A stretch of DNA of 14,957 nt from an uncultured Collinsella sp. (GCA_900545555.1 UQZI01000052.1:1-14957), one strand, 5' to 3'. Positions 1 to 7,166 are shown, counted from the stretch's first letter. The notes: generated from the letters alone by a model not told the origin. Numbers and translations: made by a program.

Positions 1-1033
1 GGCGGCCTTCCATAATGCGGCCGGTGAACTCGTCGACGATCTTGACCTCGCCGTTGGTGACCACGTACTGCTTGTCGCGGTGGAACATGTACTGGGCCTT
101 CAGCGCCTGCTGCAGGTGGTTGACCAGTTGGCCGGAGAGATCGGCATAGATGTCATCGATACCCAGGCGGCGCTCGATCTTCTTAAGACCGCGCTCGGTG
201 GCAGCGATGGTGTGCTTGGCCTCGTCCATGACGTAGTCGCCCGTGGGTTCAACGTCCTCGGTGGCGGTGAGCATGTCGTGCGAGACGTCCTCACCGCGCT
301 CAAGGCCGCGCACGGCGCGCGCGAAGTCCTTGTAAGTGCTGGCGGACTTGGTGCCGGCGCCCGAGATGATGAGCGGCGTTCTGGCCTCGTCGATCAGGAT
401 GGAGTCGACCTCGTCGACGATGGCGTAGCTGTGGCCGCGCTGAACACGCTGCTCGGGGCGGGTAACCATGTTGTCGCGCAGATAATCGAAACCGAACTCG
501 GAGTTGGTGCCGTACGTGACGTCGGCCTGGTAGGCGGGGCGCTTCAGCTCGAGCGGCATGTTGTTCTGCAGCAGACCGACGGTCATGCCCAGATACTTGT
601 AGATGCGACCCATCCACTCGGAGTCGCGCTTGGCCAGGTAGTCGTTGACGGTGACGACGTGCACGCCCTTACCGGCGATAGCGTTGAGATAGCCGGCCAG
701 CGTGGAGACGAGGGTCTTGCCTTCGCCGGTCTTCATCTCGGCGATGTGGCCCTCGTGCAGCGCCATGGCGCCGATGAGCTGTACATCAAAGTGACGCATG
801 CCCATGGTGCGCTTGGAAGCTTCGCGCACGGTGGCAAAGGCCTCGGGGAGCATGTCGTCGAGCGACTCGCCGTTGGCGTAGCGCTCACGGAACTTATCAG
901 TCTGGGCGCGGAGCTCCTCCTCGGTCATCTTCTCAAACTGGGGCTCAAGACCGTTGATCTTGTCGACGATCTTGTAGTAGCGCTTCAGGTCCTTATCGGA
1001 TCCAAAGGACAGCAGCTTTGACATGAATCCCAT
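1..1033 (-). CDS. secA: Protein translocase subunit SecA, N-terminal part (cut by window edge)
   Basis: SecA is the cytoplasmic ATPase that drives unfolded preproteins through the SecYEG channel. The minus strand reads open from 1033 to the window edge (344 residues plus one base). Visible landmarks are the N-terminal helix region, the FDVQLIGA segment (about 82-89), the Walker A motif MKTGEGKT (100-107), YGTNSEFGFDYLRDN (about 174-188), and the Walker B/DEAD-like VDEVDSILIDEARTPLIISG (206-225). The preprotein cross-linking region follows and the sequence ends at DEFTGRIMEGR. This is NBD1 plus the PPXD; the rest of the roughly 900-residue protein lies outside the window. ATG at 1033 is preferred because AAGGAAAA sits just upstream; the ATG at 1024 is an alternative giving MSKLLSF. 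It follows rpmE on the same strand but a terminator separates them, so it probably has its own promoter. Family assignment is essentially certain. Confidence 0.97.
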   Translation of the reverse strand, partial: MGFMSKLLSFGSDKDLKRYYKIVDKINGLEPQFEKMTEEELRAQTDKFRERYANGESLDDMLPEAFATVREASKRTMGMRHFDVQLIGAMALHEGHIAEMKTGEGKTLVSTLAGYLNAIAGKGVHVVTVNDYLAKRDSEWMGRIYKYLGMTVGLLQNNMPLELKRPAYQADVTYGTNSEFGFDYLRDNMVTRPEQRVQRGHSYAIVDEVDSILIDEARTPLIISGAGTKSASTYKDFARAVRGLERGEDVSHDMLTATEDVEPTGDYVMDEAKHTIAATERGLKKIERRLGIDDIYADLSGQLVNHLQQALKAQYMFHRDKQYVVTNGEVKIVDEFTGRIMEGR

Positions 1034-1228
1034 GTGGTTTTCCTTTTGGCCATCGCCCGCGGCATGAAACCTTGGACGAGTTAAACACAGATATTTGTAC
1101 TTTAGCCAAACAAGGCGCCGCCTATGCGGTCGACACGCTCGACCACGTAATAACTACGACAGCCTGCCAAAAAGGGACTGGTTTATTTTGACAACTTTTA
1201 TCTGGGAAAACGCTGTCTCTCTGCCATT

Positions 1229-1293
1229 TGGTGCAAATCAACCTGCCCCATTCGCACCAACCTGGTGCAATGGGGACGGGTTAGCTTGCACCA
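1229..1293. repeat. Paired 31-bp units bounded by TGGTGCAA and GCACCA
   Basis: Two 31-bp units (1229-1259 and 1263-1293), separated by ACC, each begin TGGTGCAA and end GCACCA, so each can fold on itself. The two arms are also imperfect inverted copies of each other: the left arm contains CTGCCCCATT and the right arm AATGGGGACGGG, so the whole can form one long cruciform. The GGGGAC core resembles the other intergenic repeats in this window. It lies in the secA-rpmE spacer just beyond the rpmE terminator. The structure is directly visible; function is unknown. Confidence 0.7.
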
Positions 1294-1337
1294 ATAAAAA
1301 GAAAAGGGCCGCGCACCCAAATGGATGCGCGGCCCTT
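1292..1337 (-). terminator. Rho-independent terminator of rpmE
   Basis: A perfect 12-bp stem (1304-1315 with 1326-1337, AAGGGCCGCGCA against TGCGCGGCCCTT) closes a 10-nt loop. Read on the minus strand it is followed by a T-rich tract, TTCTTTTTATT. It sits about 35 bp after the rpmE stop codon and separates rpmE from secA. The remainder of the 1034-1372 spacer contains the paired TGGTGC units and no supportable gene. Confidence 0.92.
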
Positions 1338-1372
1338 ATGCCATGAATGCGAGTGTTTCCGCGGCGAGCTAT

Positions 1373-1798
1373 TTACTCAGCAGCCTCGGTGGTCTCGGCC
1401 TCGGCAGCGACCTCCTCGACGGGAGCCTCTGCGGGAGCCTCGGCGGCCTGCTTGGCAGCCTCCTCGGCAAACTTAGCGGCACGCTTAGCCTTCTCGGCAG
1501 CCTTAGCCTCAGCGGCGGCCTTGCGAGCGGCCTCGGCCTCAGCAGCCTTGGCGGCCTTGGCAGCCTTGGCCTCCTCGGCCTTCTTGAGCTGAGCGGCAGC
1601 GGCGCCACCGAACTTGTCGGCGAAGCGCTGGACGCGTCCACCGGTGTCGACGAACTTCTGCTGGCCGGTGTAGAACGGGTGGCACTCGTTGCAAAGCTCA
1701 ACCTTCATCTCGGACACGGTAGCGTGCGTCTTGAAGGTGTTGCCGCAGGAGCACGTCACCGTGCACTCGACATACTGGGGATGGATACCCTGCTTCAT
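1373..1798 (-). CDS. rpmE: 50S ribosomal protein L31 with long Ala/Glu/Lys-rich C-terminal tail
   Basis: This is a large-subunit ribosomal protein. Residues 1-64 match zinc-type L31: MKQGIHPQYVE, the zinc ligands C16, C18, C36 and C39, then CHPFYTGQQKFVDTGGRVQRF. Typical L31 is about 70 residues; this one is 141, and residues 65-141 are almost only Ala, Glu, Lys and Arg with AKAAKAAEA-type repeats, predicted helical and ending acidic. The start is supported by AAGGAG about 8 nt before the ATG. The gene is monocistronic, with its own promoter and structured leader upstream and a strong terminator downstream. Having all four cysteines marks it as the zinc-bound form, expected under zinc-replete conditions (family knowledge). 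The tail has no assigned function that I know of. Confidence 0.96.
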   Translation of the reverse strand: MKQGIHPQYVECTVTCSCGNTFKTHATVSEMKVELCNECHPFYTGQQKFVDTGGRVQRFADKFGGAAAAQLKKAEEAKAAKAAKAAEAEAARKAAAEAKAAEKAKRAAKFAEEAAKQAAEAPAEAPVEEVAAEAETTEAAE

Positions 1799-1876
1799 GG
1801 TAGGACTCCTTATTGGTCAGGCGCTGGTTACCGATCAGCGCATAAGGCGTCTTGGTTTCCGACCAAGACAACAAAC
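1799..1876 (-). ncRNA. Structured 5' leader of rpmE (L31-Coriobacteria-type leader candidate)
   Basis: The roughly 78-nt untranslated leader carries two consecutive hairpins. The first is a perfect 8-bp stem (1849-1856 with 1862-1869, GTCTTGGT/ACCAAGAC). The second is a 6-bp stem (1821-1826 with 1836-1841, GCGCTG/CAGCGC). Their loop regions echo each other on the minus strand (GGTCGGAAACCA and GATCGGTAACCA). The ribosome-binding site and ATG follow directly. Leaders of this kind upstream of L31 in Coriobacteria have been proposed as autoregulatory ribosomal-protein leaders. Assignment to that family is from memory and context and was not matched to a covariance model. Confidence 0.6.
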
Positions 1877-1882
1877 TCGGCT

Positions 1883-1911
1883 ATGGTACCACGGCGCCGA
1901 GCGTCCCACAA
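1883..1911 (-). promoter_or_regulatory. Candidate sigma-70-type promoter of rpmE
   Basis: On the minus strand a -35-like TTGTGG (1906-1911) and a -10-like TACCAT (1883-1888) are 17 bp apart. This would start transcription near 1876, just before the leader hairpins. The boxes match consensus only partly (3/6 and 4/6); the location is the main support. Confidence 0.45.
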
Positions 1912-1991
1912 AAGGTTCACGGTCTTTTCGGAACGACACGAATCTGACCCATCGAAACACATCTCCACCGTTCCTTCAACTGGGAAAATGC

Positions 1992-2024
1992 CGTCCCCGG
2001 GGCCTGAGAAGGGCCCCGGGGACG
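1992..2024 (-). terminator. Perfect 13-bp GC hairpin downstream of the fused ABC gene
   Basis: Stem 1992-2004 with 2012-2024 (CGTCCCCGGGGCC against GGCCCCGGGGACG), loop of 7 nt. On the minus strand it follows the ABC gene stop by about 70 nt and is followed by GCATTTTCCC, a short T-run, so it may terminate that gene. It also carries the GGGGACGTTC core (2018-2027) of the dispersed repeats and abuts the left direct repeat, so its role may instead be as a repeat element. Confidence 0.45.
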
Positions 2025-2086
2025 TTCGACTGACTGCGGGAACGGCCTTTCCGCTCAATGTGTTCGGCTGAGATCGGAAATCAACC
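2023..2086 (+). repeat. Left copy of 64-bp direct repeat (candidate attachment site)
   Basis: Identical to 8818-8881 at 62 of 64 positions (differences at 2029 A/G and 2049 T/G). Sequence similarity stops sharply after CAACC on the right side. Inside, GTTCGRCTGA near the start recurs as GTTCGGCTGA about 37 bp later. The copy sits 9 bp after the stop of the ABC fusion gene. Together with the right copy it brackets the accessory block that holds an integrase remnant, as expected of attL/attR, though a dispersed repeat is an alternative. Confidence 0.75.
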
Positions 2087-2094
2087 GTTTCATG

Positions 2095-3909
2095 TCATTC
2101 ACCTCCCTCGTATGTATCGAGGTATTCCTGCTTGAGCGTCTGCGAGGACGACTTGATCTTTTCCACGAGCGTGCCGGCCTCGATGAAGTAGAACGAGTCG
2201 GTGAGGTCTGCCAGGTCGTCGAGCAGATGGCTTGAAATGAGCACGCTGCGTCCCCGCGCCACCTCGCTGCGCATCGCGTCGCAGGAGGTCTTCCGCTTTC
2301 CCGGATCGAGGCCGTTCAGCGGTTCATCGAGGATGAGGTACGGGCAATCGGTCGCTATCGCCATGGCAAGCTTTACCTGCTGCTTCATTCCCGTCGAGAG
2401 TTTACGGGTCGGCTTGTCGAGATATGGGGAGATTCCGAGGGAGTCGCAGAGCGAGTCGATGTCGGCGGCCGATTTCCACGCCTCCCTAACGAAAGCAAGG
2501 TGCTCGATGGCCGATAGCGTGGGATAGAGATCCGCGCTGCCCGAAGAGCTCAGGTAGACGAGTTCTGCAAATTCGGCTGATCGACGTTGGCTGATTCCGT
2601 CTGCCGCCAGGCTTCCCGAGCGGATGCGGGTGGGAAATTGGCCCGACAGCGCTTCAAGAAGGGTGGTTTTCCCCGAGCCGTTGGGAGCAACGAGGCCCGC
2701 CGCCGTTCCCGGGCTCAGGAAAAGCGACCCGATTGAAAGTATCGTCGTGCTTCCGTATCCCACGCTCGCGTCCAGAAGCTCGAGCCCATGGTGCTTTTTC
2801 GCGGGTCCAGGCTGTTTGGGCGAACGTGTCGCAACGGCGCCGACCGCAAAAAGGACCGCGACGTATGCCAGGGCCACGGCAAGCATCGATGCGCTGCCTG
2901 AACCGGAGCCAATGAATTCTGTCGGGAAGCATCCTACGTAGCCCGTTGCCTCGATAGGCGAGAATACGGCCAGCGGCAGGAGATTGAGCGCGGCGTTATG
3001 CTCCAGTGCCGAATCGGACAGTAACGGGAATGCCGGGGCCGCGACAAGCAGCGCGGAGGCAAGGGGGCCCGCGAGGACGCGCCTCGTTGCGGTCGATAGG
3101 ACGGCGGAGCAAACGGATATCAAGGTTCCGCCCGCAAGCAGCGCGAGAAGCAGGGCTGTGAAGACGTTTCCCGCGGTCGTGGTGGCAAGCGCGCCGTCAT
3201 GGAAGAAGGCGATCGGGTACCCAATTTGCCCGAAGCCGTTTAGGGCCAAGGCGTAAATGCCCCCGGGTGCGAGGCCGGCGAGGAGCATCGCGGCCCCCGC
3301 GGCGATTATCGAAAACACGATCTGGATAAGGCGCCGGAATTTGGGCACGGGCGCCTTCGCCGCCAGGGTCCCGGGCCTTGTGGCGCCGAGCACGAGTATC
3401 GACGAGAGAAGGAAGGGGATGAAGGGAAGGAAAGACGGCACCGCGGCAATGGCGTAAGGCAGGAAGGAAAGGAATGGCAGGTCGCTTGCGGAGGCCGGGA
3501 TATCCGTGATGCCGGAACTGCTCAGGGCACGGCAATATGCGAGCGCTGCGTCATTGGTCTCTCGGTCTCCCACGATGGACCCGGATTGGAAGCCTTCGCC
3601 CATGAGCGCGTAGTAGCTCTCGGCAGAATCGAGAAAGGCGGCGTCGGTTTGAGCGGCAAGGGCGGCGTTCGCGTATCTTGCAAGCTCCGCGTCATTTTGC
3701 TGCTCTGGAGATAGGTCTGTGCCGCTGGCCTGGGGTGCGCGCATATTGAATGCGTCGACAAAGCTCTGCATGCCCCATTTCATAAAGAAGGGCCCGTAGA
3801 TGGGTGAATTGAACGCAATGGGGACGGAAAAGGCTGCAGCGAGAACGAGCGTACAAATCCATACGGCCTTGTCTCTTAGGATTAGTTTGAGAAGAAGTCG
3901 ACAGTACAT
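2095..3909 (-). CDS. ABC transporter, permease fused to ATP-binding domain
   Basis: A 604-residue half-transporter, probably an exporter in the cytoplasmic membrane. Residues 1-360 form the membrane part: a segment at about 15-33, an extracytoplasmic stretch of about 110 residues rich in Ala, Asp and Ser, then hydrophobic segments near 143-176, 194-219, 246-270, 280-298 and 340-360. N224-P232 carries NGFGQIGYP, a signature shared with the neighbouring permease. Residues 375-604 are the ATPase: Walker A APNGSGKTT (408-416), signature LSTGMKQQ (504-511), Walker B YLILDEP (524-530), D-loop LNGLDP and H-loop H561. The Q-loop glutamine is absent (LVYLSSSGS). The start follows TAGGTG about 8 nt upstream. 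Such permease-first fusions in ABC-2-like exporters are uncommon. The gene lies 153 bp after the second ABC operon on the same strand and may be read with it. The substrate is unknown; peptide or antimicrobial export is a guess. Confidence 0.88.
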   Translation of the reverse strand: MYCRLLLKLILRDKAVWICTLVLAAAFSVPIAFNSPIYGPFFMKWGMQSFVDAFNMRAPQASGTDLSPEQQNDAELARYANAALAAQTDAAFLDSAESYYALMGEGFQSGSIVGDRETNDAALAYCRALSSSGITDIPASASDLPFLSFLPYAIAAVPSFLPFIPFLLSSILVLGATRPGTLAAKAPVPKFRRLIQIVFSIIAAGAAMLLAGLAPGGIYALALNGFGQIGYPIAFFHDGALATTTAGNVFTALLLALLAGGTLISVCSAVLSTATRRVLAGPLASALLVAAPAFPLLSDSALEHNAALNLLPLAVFSPIEATGYVGCFPTEFIGSGSGSASMLAVALAYVAVLFAVGAVATRSPKQPGPAKKHHGLELLDASVGYGSTTILSIGSLFLSPGTAAGLVAPNGSGKTTLLEALSGQFPTRIRSGSLAADGISQRRSAEFAELVYLSSSGSADLYPTLSAIEHLAFVREAWKSAADIDSLCDSLGISPYLDKPTRKLSTGMKQQVKLAMAIATDCPYLILDEPLNGLDPGKRKTSCDAMRSEVARGRSVLISSHLLDDLADLTDSFYFIEAGTLVEKIKSSSQTLKQEYLDTYEGGE

Positions 3910-3936
3910 TTGGAAGCACCTACGTTCCTCAAAGAA

Positions 3937-3957
3937 TTGTTAGATTAAAAGTAACAG
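3937..3957. promoter_or_regulatory. AT-rich motif upstream of the fused ABC gene, similar to the divergent operator
   Basis: TGTTA and TAACA flank an AT-rich centre, and TTAAAAGTAAC (3945-3955) recurs as TTAAAAAGTAAC at 7125-7136 beside the divergent palindrome. It lies 30-50 bp before the fused ABC gene, inside a region much more AT-rich than the coding sequence. It may be a shared regulator site or simply promoter sequence. Confidence 0.3.
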
Positions 3958-4062
3958 ACCGGATGAAGATACGTGCGACGGGGGCGAGGCGAATGGCTGA
4001 GCGGTATCGATATGCGGGTTCAACGGTATCACATTGGCCACATAGATTTTTAACTTGCATTT

Positions 4063-4803
4063 CTACCCGCCCTTTTCGTAGAGTCGCCGATACGTGCTTA
4101 GCGCACCCTCGGCGCGTCCGGCAGGCTTTGCGAAATGGGATCCAGGAGACTTCGGCGCAGCATCATCTTGCGGAATGCTTCTAATGAGCCTCCCATCCTT
4201 CAAAAACAGAATCTCGTCGCACAGCCTATCGACCGAATCCAAGATGTGGGATGACATGATGATGCACGTACCAGAATCGGCCAGCTTCCTGAGAATCTCG
4301 GAATGCAAGTCCACCCTGCTGGGGTCGAGCGCGTTCATGGGCTCATCTAATAGAAGGTACCGCGCGCCCGTCGCATACGCAATCGCCAGGGTAAGCTGCT
4401 GCTTCATGCCCTGGCTCAGAGTGCGGGTCCTCATCTTCGCGAACTCGCCTATCTGCGTTTGTTCCACTATCTCTTCGATATCGCGAGCATGCGGCCACAT
4501 ATCGCAAACCATCTTGAGGTGATCTTCCGCACGCAATCCGGGATACAGCAGCGTCCCCTCACCAGGTGCATAGAAGATCATAGAACGGACCTCTCTCGCA
4601 CCCGTACCCTGCACCTCATCCAGAACGATGCTCCCGTCCACGCGAGGACCCGGCAAACCTGCCATCGCACGCAGCAACGTCGTCTTTCCATGCCCGTTCG
4701 GAGCGACGAGACCGTAGACCGTACCCGGGGCAAACTCAGCGTTCACCGAATCTACGAGCACCTTCTTTCCATAAGAGATCGTCAGCGTTTGAAGGTCAAT
4801 CAT
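4063..4803 (-). CDS. ABC transporter ATP-binding protein
   Basis: Cytoplasmic ATPase subunit of an ABC exporter. Numbered from the ATG at 4812, it shows Walker A APNGHGKTT (37-45), signature LSQGMKQQ (132-139), Walker B YLLLDEP (152-158), D-loop MNALDP (159-164) and H-loop H189. The Q-loop glutamine is missing here too (FYAPGEG). A tail of about 35 residues follows the ATPase core. Two starts exist. ATG at 4812 overlaps the upstream stop as ATGA. ATG at 4803 has AAAGGGG about 9 nt upstream and gives the family-typical MIDLQTLTISYGKK, so 4803 is chosen. The gene is translationally coupled to the duplicated permease. Its motifs are strikingly like those of the ATPase domain in the fused ABC gene, so the two systems are probably paralogous. 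The substrate is unknown. Confidence 0.92.
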   Translation of the reverse strand: MIDLQTLTISYGKKVLVDSVNAEFAPGTVYGLVAPNGHGKTTLLRAMAGLPGPRVDGSIVLDEVQGTGAREVRSMIFYAPGEGTLLYPGLRAEDHLKMVCDMWPHARDIEEIVEQTQIGEFAKMRTRTLSQGMKQQLTLAIAYATGARYLLLDEPMNALDPSRVDLHSEILRKLADSGTCIIMSSHILDSVDRLCDEILFLKDGRLIRSIPQDDAAPKSPGSHFAKPAGRAEGALSTYRRLYEKGG

Positions 4804-4808
4804 CGAGA

Positions 4809-7031
4809 TCATCCCCTTTCGATCTTTGGAACACTCAGGCGCACCATCAACGGAGATACGGCGCCCAAGACCACCAGCAGAGCGCCCGATGCGCCGACGA
4901 CCTCTCCAAAAGGCATCGCGTTCGTCCCTCGCCCAAGGAACCCAATCGTCCCCACCTGGGAAGCGGGATCAAACGAGGCGAATGGAGCCAGCAGCGCGAC
5001 GCCCATGCCCACGCTTTCAACATGAGCGCTCAACGAACCCAACACCAAGAGAACCGCGCAAACCATTCCGGTGACAACGGGGTTGCGGCTAATCGCTGCT
5101 GTCAACGCAGCGACGACGGAAATCACGCCGTATGCCATGACCAGCAACGGAATACTGCACAACACCGCCTCCCCCACCATGGACGTTGTCGAAGCTCCCG
5201 CCCGAATGAGAGCGACGGGATACTCCGATCCACCCGCACCGTTCTTAATCACGGACACAACGACAGCGGGAACCATCGACACCAAAAGCAGCACCAAGCC
5301 AAGCAGGAGAGCCAGCGCAACAGCCGTCAGAAAACGCACATGCGCTGTTGCGGGGATCTGGAGAACCAGAAGGGAACGACACTGCAGGTGGGTGCACGCG
5401 AGCGATGTGACAACCACGGGCAACAGCAAAAATAAGGAGGGAAGCGCTGCCTGGAGATACGAAAGGAGGATTAATGGGGGCATCTTCGTACTTAACTCGT
5501 AAACCTTGGGGTCCGGCAAGCTCGCGATCGACTCAAGCAGAAGGGCGCGCGCCTCCGCACGAGAAGGAGTCTCCGGCTCGATTCCGATCGATTGCAGGAG
5601 AGTCGCATCTGCCGCGCCCAGCTCACCTCGAGCGCGCTCGTACGTCGCAAGGCTTCGAAACCCCTCCGCAGGCATAGGCGCGTACACGAAACCCGAAAGA
5701 GCATCCCGCATGTCTTCCAGGGCCGCTTTGCCCTCGACGTCCATATTCGCAGCGTTCTGCTCTAGATACCGATCTATTGAACGGAGCTCCCCATCCCTAT
5801 ACCGAACAGCGGAAACGTTATCAGCGTCAGGAAACATCTCGACCAGAGCCGGGGCCAGCATCGTCGTCGACATTGCAATCGCGCATACGGCGAGGGTAGG
5901 AGAACGCAGGAGCAGTTTCCCCATCGTTCTTACGTATGCAACGGCGGAGGCACAAGCGCTCGAACGAGTTGCCGTTCTCGATGCAGTGAAGGAACCTCTC
6001 TCAAGACAAATCGGGGATATCGGGCACGCGCAGCCGCTCTTTCCAGCAACGCAAAGCAGGCTAATTGCCAGCACCTCGATCCCGATTGCGCATACGAGGG
6101 CAATCGCGCCACGCTCGAAGCAAAGTCCAGGCAGATTCACTATCTGCGTTGTCGGGTACGGGCTATAGGCGCCGACGGTCAACTCAGTGTTCGCATACGT
6201 AAGGGGATTCAACAGGGCGAACTCACGTAAAGCGATGGATCTTCCGTAATACCCGGGAACCATCGTCACCCCCATCAGGGCACATACGAACACGATTCCA
6301 AGCGTAGGGTTATTGGCAATCTTCACGGCAAGGAGAACGACAAGCGAGATGAACGCTGCCACCAAGAATTGCAAGATGGCCGTCTGCGCGAACACCAGCC
6401 AAGCCGGTTTGATAACCGGAGTCGCATATTGAATGTAGCCTATCGGATAGAACGGCGAGCCCGGGCCATTCTTCACAAGCGCGGCGATTATCCCTGGAAG
6501 ATTGATGGCGAGGACGGCAAGCATTGCAAAAACACTCGCCCATACGCTCGATGCAACAAGTCTACCCAGCTCGCCCATCGGTGCCTGGATGATGAGCTTT
6601 TCACGTTTGTTAAGACGCGCGGCAAGAAACGAGACGGCAACGGCCGTTGCGACCCATAGCAAGTACTCCTTCGATCCGTCATAATAGGTGTACTCTCCAT
6701 CCGATATCTGCAGAAACGGAAGTAGGGGAGAGAGCGGTGCCAAGATAAGACGTCCCGCGGCAAGAGGGTACAGAAGCGCGGGCATGCTTGATGAAGAGGT
6801 ATAGACACCGTCCTCCCCCGCATTCACAAGCGCATCCGCATAGGATGCTGACAATTCCTGCTCAACACGGGTTATTCCCGACTCGAGGTATTCGACCCGT
6901 CCGTCGATGCCAGCCGCGCTCCTGAAGACGGGCAGAGCACAAAGAACCATCAACGCAACAACGACAACACAGAGCGACCTGGAGGAGAGAAGCGACCTAA
7001 AGATCGCCTTCGAGATTTTGAGCATATTCAT
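4809..7031 (-). CDS. ABC transporter permease with two tandem membrane domains
   Basis: A large membrane protein forming the channel partner of the ATPase that follows. Numbered from the ATG at 7049 (746 residues), the first half (1-340) has hydrophobic segments near 26-46, 130-146, 168-190, 225-245, 250-266 and 315-336. The second half (370-746) repeats the plan near 383-402, 525-550, 570-598, 627-650, 658-675 and 715-737. Each half begins with one membrane segment, then a long hydrophilic loop predicted extracytoplasmic. Each carries the same signature: NGPGSPFYP (194-202) and NGAGGSEYP (603-611). A Cys-rich, Ser/Arg-rich linker joins the halves (about 338-366). The start at 7031 is chosen because AAGG lies 6 nt upstream; the ATG at 7049 lacks a ribosome-binding site. 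The 3' end overlaps the ATPase gene as ATGA, so the two are one operon. One polypeptide supplying both permease halves is less common than homodimeric half-size permeases. The substrate is unknown. Confidence 0.85.
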   Translation of the reverse strand: MNMLKISKAIFRSLLSSRSLCVVVVALMVLCALPVFRSAAGIDGRVEYLESGITRVEQELSASYADALVNAGEDGVYTSSSSMPALLYPLAAGRLILAPLSPLLPFLQISDGEYTYYDGSKEYLLWVATAVAVSFLAARLNKREKLIIQAPMGELGRLVASSVWASVFAMLAVLAINLPGIIAALVKNGPGSPFYPIGYIQYATPVIKPAWLVFAQTAILQFLVAAFISLVVLLAVKIANNPTLGIVFVCALMGVTMVPGYYGRSIALREFALLNPLTYANTELTVGAYSPYPTTQIVNLPGLCFERGAIALVCAIGIEVLAISLLCVAGKSGCACPISPICLERGSFTASRTATRSSACASAVAYVRTMGKLLLRSPTLAVCAIAMSTTMLAPALVEMFPDADNVSAVRYRDGELRSIDRYLEQNAANMDVEGKAALEDMRDALSGFVYAPMPAEGFRSLATYERARGELGAADATLLQSIGIEPETPSRAEARALLLESIASLPDPKVYELSTKMPPLILLSYLQAALPSLFLLLPVVVTSLACTHLQCRSLLVLQIPATAHVRFLTAVALALLLGLVLLLVSMVPAVVVSVIKNGAGGSEYPVALIRAGASTTSMVGEAVLCSIPLLVMAYGVISVVAALTAAISRNPVVTGMVCAVLLVLGSLSAHVESVGMGVALLAPFASFDPASQVGTIGFLGRGTNAMPFGEVVGASGALLVVLGAVSPLMVRLSVPKIERG

Positions 7032-7061
7032 CGCCAACCTTAACCTCATCCAGTCGGAACA

Positions 7062-7087
7062 GAGGGGCCGAACAAAATGCTCGGCCC
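7062..7087 (-). promoter_or_regulatory. Inverted repeat in the leader of the ABC operon
   Basis: GGGCCGA and TCGGCCC with a 9-nt loop form a 7-bp stem (extended by an A-T pair) just upstream of the permease gene. Neither side has a convincing T-tract, so a terminator is unlikely. It could be a leader hairpin or regulator site of the permease-ATPase operon. Confidence 0.35.
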
Positions 7088-7094
7088 TTATTAC

Positions 7095-7123
7095 TTGCCG
7101 GCAAAGTCAATTTAACATAAACT
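7095..7123 (+). promoter_or_regulatory. Candidate promoter for the DUF2975-HTH pair
   Basis: TTGCCG (7095-7100) and TAAACT (7118-7123) are 17 bp apart and would start transcription near 7130, leaving a short leader with GGAGG before the ATG at 7167. The boxes are partial matches. The 19-bp palindrome overlaps the -10 region, which would fit repression. Confidence 0.4.
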
Positions 7124-7129
7124 GTTAAA
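7111..7129. promoter_or_regulatory. 19-bp palindromic operator candidate between divergent operons
   Basis: TTTAACA, five spacer bases, TGTTAAA: a perfect 7-bp inverted repeat. It lies midway between the permease operon (minus) and the DUF2975-HTH operon (plus), in the classic position for a regulator acting on both. The neighbouring YozG-like HTH protein is the obvious candidate binder. The palindrome is seen; the binder is inferred. Confidence 0.5.
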
Positions 7130-7166
7130 AAGTAACCTGAGTTTTTTAAATTCTTCGGAGGTTATC

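Noticed and set aside
80..1021. Long plus-strand open frame over secA
   Set aside because: It is a shadow of the secA coding strand; the minus-strand frame gives unmistakable SecA motifs.
1188..1193. Perfect TTGACA -35 box on the plus strand
   Set aside because: No -10 at a suitable distance and no plus-strand gene follows.
1828..2058. Small minus-strand open frame upstream of rpmE
   Set aside because: It runs through the rpmE promoter, the GC hairpin and the left direct repeat; no homology and no ribosome-binding site. A similar peptide (SGQAVPAVSRT) arises at the right repeat only because the DNA is repeated.
3990..4045. tRNA-like fragment (GGCTGAGCGGT followed by GGGTTCAA)
   Set aside because: D-arm-like and T-arm-like strings occur, but no acceptor or anticodon stem can be formed. 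Not a tRNA.
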